61,259 bases of DNA from an uncultured Bacteroidales bacterium (GTDB taxonomy: Bacteria; Bacteroidota; Bacteroidia; Bacteroidales; UBA3824), in NCBI GenBank assembly GCA_905234655.1, contig CAJOJG010000014.1, forward strand, positions 1 to 61,259. The letters are read 5' to 3'. Below the pieces are notes generated by a model that was given only the letters and a program-made list of their open reading frames with translations, searched no databases and had not been told where the DNA came from. Below, piece after piece: positions 59,670 to 61,259 of the stretch (positions are counted from its first letter, which is position 1; every line of letters begins with the position of its first letter). The position numbers and the translations under genes were made by a program.

Positions 59670-60986
59670 ATGGCAAAAGAATATTTCGCTAACATTGGCA
59701 AGATCAAATTCGAAGGCAAGGATTCCACAAACCCTATGGCTTTCCACTACTATGACGAGAACAAGGTGATCATGGGCAAGACCATGAAGGAATGGCTCCG
59801 TTTCGCAATGGCATGGTGGCACACACTCTGCGCAGAAGGCGGCGACCAGTTCGGCGGCGGCACAAAGAAGTTCCCCTGGAACGAAGGCGCAGACGCTGTG
59901 ACAATCGCAAAGCAGAAAGCTGACGCAGGCTTCGAAATCATGCAGAAACTCGGCATCCCCTACTTCTGTTTCCACGATGTCGACCTCGTTTCGGAAGGCA
60001 ACTCCATCGAGGAATACGAATCCAACATGAAGGCTATCGTGGCATACCTCAAGGAGAAGATGAAAGAGACCGGCATAAAGTTGCTCTGGTCGACCGCTAA
60101 TGTATTCGGCAACGCCCGCTACATGAACGGTGCATCCACAAACCCCGACTTCGACGTCGTAGCCCGCGCAATCGTACAGATTAAGAACGCAATCGACGCC
60201 GGCATCGAACTCGGCGCAGAGAACTACGTATTCTGGGGCGGACGTGAAGGCTACATGAGCCTCTTGAACACCGACCAAAAACGCGAAAAGGAACACATGG
60301 CTATGATGCTCGGACTTGCACGCGACTACGCACGCGGCAAGGGCTTTAAAGGCACATTCCTCATCGAGCCAAAACCGATGGAACCCTCCAAGCACCAGTA
60401 CGACGTTGACACAGAGACCGTAATCGGCTTCCTCCGTGCCCACAACCTCGACAAGGACTTCAAGGTGAACATAGAAGTTAACCACGCCACCCTCGCCGGC
60501 CACACATTCGAACACGAACTCGCTGTTGCCGTTGACAATGGTATGCTCGGCTCCATCGACGCTAACCGTGGCGACTACCAGAACGGCTGGGACACCGACC
60601 AGTTCCCGATCGACCAGTACGAACTCACACAGGCTTGGATGGAAATCATCCGTGGCGGCGGCCTCGGTCACGGCGGCACAAACTTCGACGCAAAGACCCG
60701 TCGTAACTCCACCGACCTCGAAGACATCTTCATCGCCCACATCGCCGGCATGGACGCAATGGCGCGCGCCCTCGAAAACGCAGCAGCCCTCCTCGAAAAG
60801 TCGCCCTACAAGAAGATGAAGGCAGACCGCTACGCATCCTTCGACAGCGGCAAGGGCAAGGAATTTGAAGAAGGCAAGCTCACCCTCGAAGACGTATACG
60901 AGTACGGCAAGAAGGTTGGCGAACCCAAGCAGACCTCCGGCAAGCAGGAACTCTACGAAGCTATCGTAGCAATGTACGCGAAGTAG
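59670..60986 (+). CDS. xylA: Xylose isomerase
   Basis: A 438-residue class II xylose isomerase that converts D-xylose to D-xylulose with two divalent metals. Active-site motifs are intact: [12 protein letters not shown] with the catalytic histidine, [41 protein letters not shown] and [13 protein letters not shown]. Length matches the Bacteroides enzyme. It is the second gene of the xylBA operon, and a strong terminator follows. No xylose transporter is visible in the window. Confidence 0.97.
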   Translation: MAKEYFANIGKIKFEGKDSTNPMAFHYYDENKVIMGKTMKEWLRFAMAWWHTLCAEGGDQFGGGTKKFPWNEGADAVTIAKQKADAGFEIMQKLGIPYFCFHDVDLVSEGNSIEEYESNMKAIVAYLKEKMKETGIKLLWSTANVFGNARYMNGASTNPDFDVVARAIVQIKNAIDAGIELGAENYVFWGGREGYMSLLNTDQKREKEHMAMMLGLARDYARGKGFKGTFLIEPKPMEPSKHQYDVDTETVIGFLRAHNLDKDFKVNIEVNHATLAGHTFEHELAVAVDNGMLGSIDANRGDYQNGWDTDQFPIDQYELTQAWMEIIRGGGLGHGGTNFDAKTRRNSTDLEDIFIAHIAGMDAMARALENAAALLEKSPYKKMKADRYASFDSGKGKEFEEGKLTLEDVYEYGKKVGEPKQTSGKQELYEAIVAMYAK

Positions 60987-61021
60987 TAGGTTCCACTTTA
61001 CCACTACCAATCAAAATTAAC

Positions 61022-61060
61022 CCCCGGCGCGAATCCATGATTTACGCCGGGGATTTTTTT
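61022..61060 (+). terminator. Terminator of the xylBA operon
   Basis: CCCCGGCG (61022-61029) pairs with CGCCGGGG (61045-61052), followed by seven T. Confidence 0.88.
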
Positions 61061-61151
61061 CGTCAGAGTTTTATTGAATTGAGGATTAGGATTTACCTGA
61101 TGATTACTTTTTGCGTCTTCAATACGGTTTTTATACCATTTATATATTCAA

Positions 61152-61207
61152 AATAGACAATTTTTTTTAAAACATTTTGTCTATTATGAGAATATATTGT
61201 ATATTTG
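61152..61207 (+). promoter_or_regulatory. Promoter with an inverted repeat at the right edge
   Basis: TATATTTG (61200-61207) with TTTTG 20 bases upstream. The inverted repeat AATAGACAA (61152-61160) and TTGTCTATT (61177-61185) covers the -33 part and could be an operator. Confidence 0.5.
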
Positions 61208-61228
61208 CAAACAAAACCACTATACATT

Positions 61229-61259
61229 ATGGGTAGGAAATGTAAAAAAATGATAATAA
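61229..61259 (+). CDS. Start of an unknown gene, cut by the window edge
   Basis: An ATG 22 bases after the -7 element opens the frame MGRKCKKMII, which runs off the window. Too short to identify; the basic start is all that can be seen. Confidence 0.4.
   Translation, partial: MGRKCKKMII

Noticed and set aside
59289..61010. Long minus-strand ORF opposite xylB and xylA
   Set aside because: It is fully antisense to two highly conserved enzymes and has a valine/cysteine-rich composition typical of shadow frames.

Overview
The window is a 61 kb piece of a Bacteroidota chromosome, most likely an uncultured gut or rumen member of the order Bacteroidales. The evidence is a TAnnTTTG -7 promoter element upstream of at least twenty genes, often with TTG or TTTG about 20 bases further upstream. 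Other lineage marks are a T9SS type-B sorting domain, a PorE-like protein, a hybrid two-component regulator, a GT3 synthase/phosphorylase fusion and the gene order rplU-rpmA-serS. No rRNA, tRNA or CRISPR array was seen.

Region 1 (1-7.0 kb) is an accessory island. It holds the tail of an IS30 transposase, a DUF2791 (BrxD-like) ATPase, two decaying genes, an AAA/DUF4143 ATPase behind 33-bp repeats, an overlapping pair of unknown genes and an Lhr-like helicase. Region 2 (7.0-15.0 kb) is mostly core: a YrdC/Sua5 protein, a Wza/Wzc-type polysaccharide export pair whose kinase ends in a Tyr-Gly repeat tail, thyA, a bifunctional nuclease gene, rplU, rpmA and serS. Region 3 (15.0-23.9 kb) is envelope and secretion: a T9SS cargo protein, a secreted HExxH protease, relics of a duplicated DUF6057/PD40 module, then the intact PD40 lipoprotein, DUF6057 protein and LTA-synthase-like enzyme.

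Region 4 (24.8-29.1 kb) is one very large glycogen-metabolism fusion gene. Region 5 (29.1-33.9 kb) is a second accessory zone with REP-like palindromes, a 45-bp repeat, a structured leader before a small XRE protein, a lipoprotein with a double frameshift, a HigBA toxin-antitoxin and an AAA-ATPase/nuclease gene bracketed by two copies of one hairpin. Region 6 (34-43 kb) has a PorE-like protein, a phosphatase-superfamily protein that has lost most catalytic residues, and several envelope proteins.

Region 7 (43-51 kb) has a GH3 beta-xylosidase, a methyltransferase-like gene next to a nicotinamidase-like gene, an orphan transcription unit with no ORF, a VTT membrane protein, a SpoIIE phosphatase and pgk. 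Region 8 (51-61 kb) is a xylose locus: a histidine kinase, a GntR/LacI-type regulator, a 1319-residue hybrid two-component regulator, xylulokinase and xylose isomerase. The regulator gene and xylB share a 14-base sequence directly downstream of their -7 elements, suggesting one operator for both.

The best leads for something new are the shared GntR operator, the phosphatase pseudoenzyme beside PorE, the hairpin-bracketed ATPase cassette, the slippage-prone kinase tail, the in-frame 33-bp leader repeats and the orphan RNA unit at 47.7 kb.
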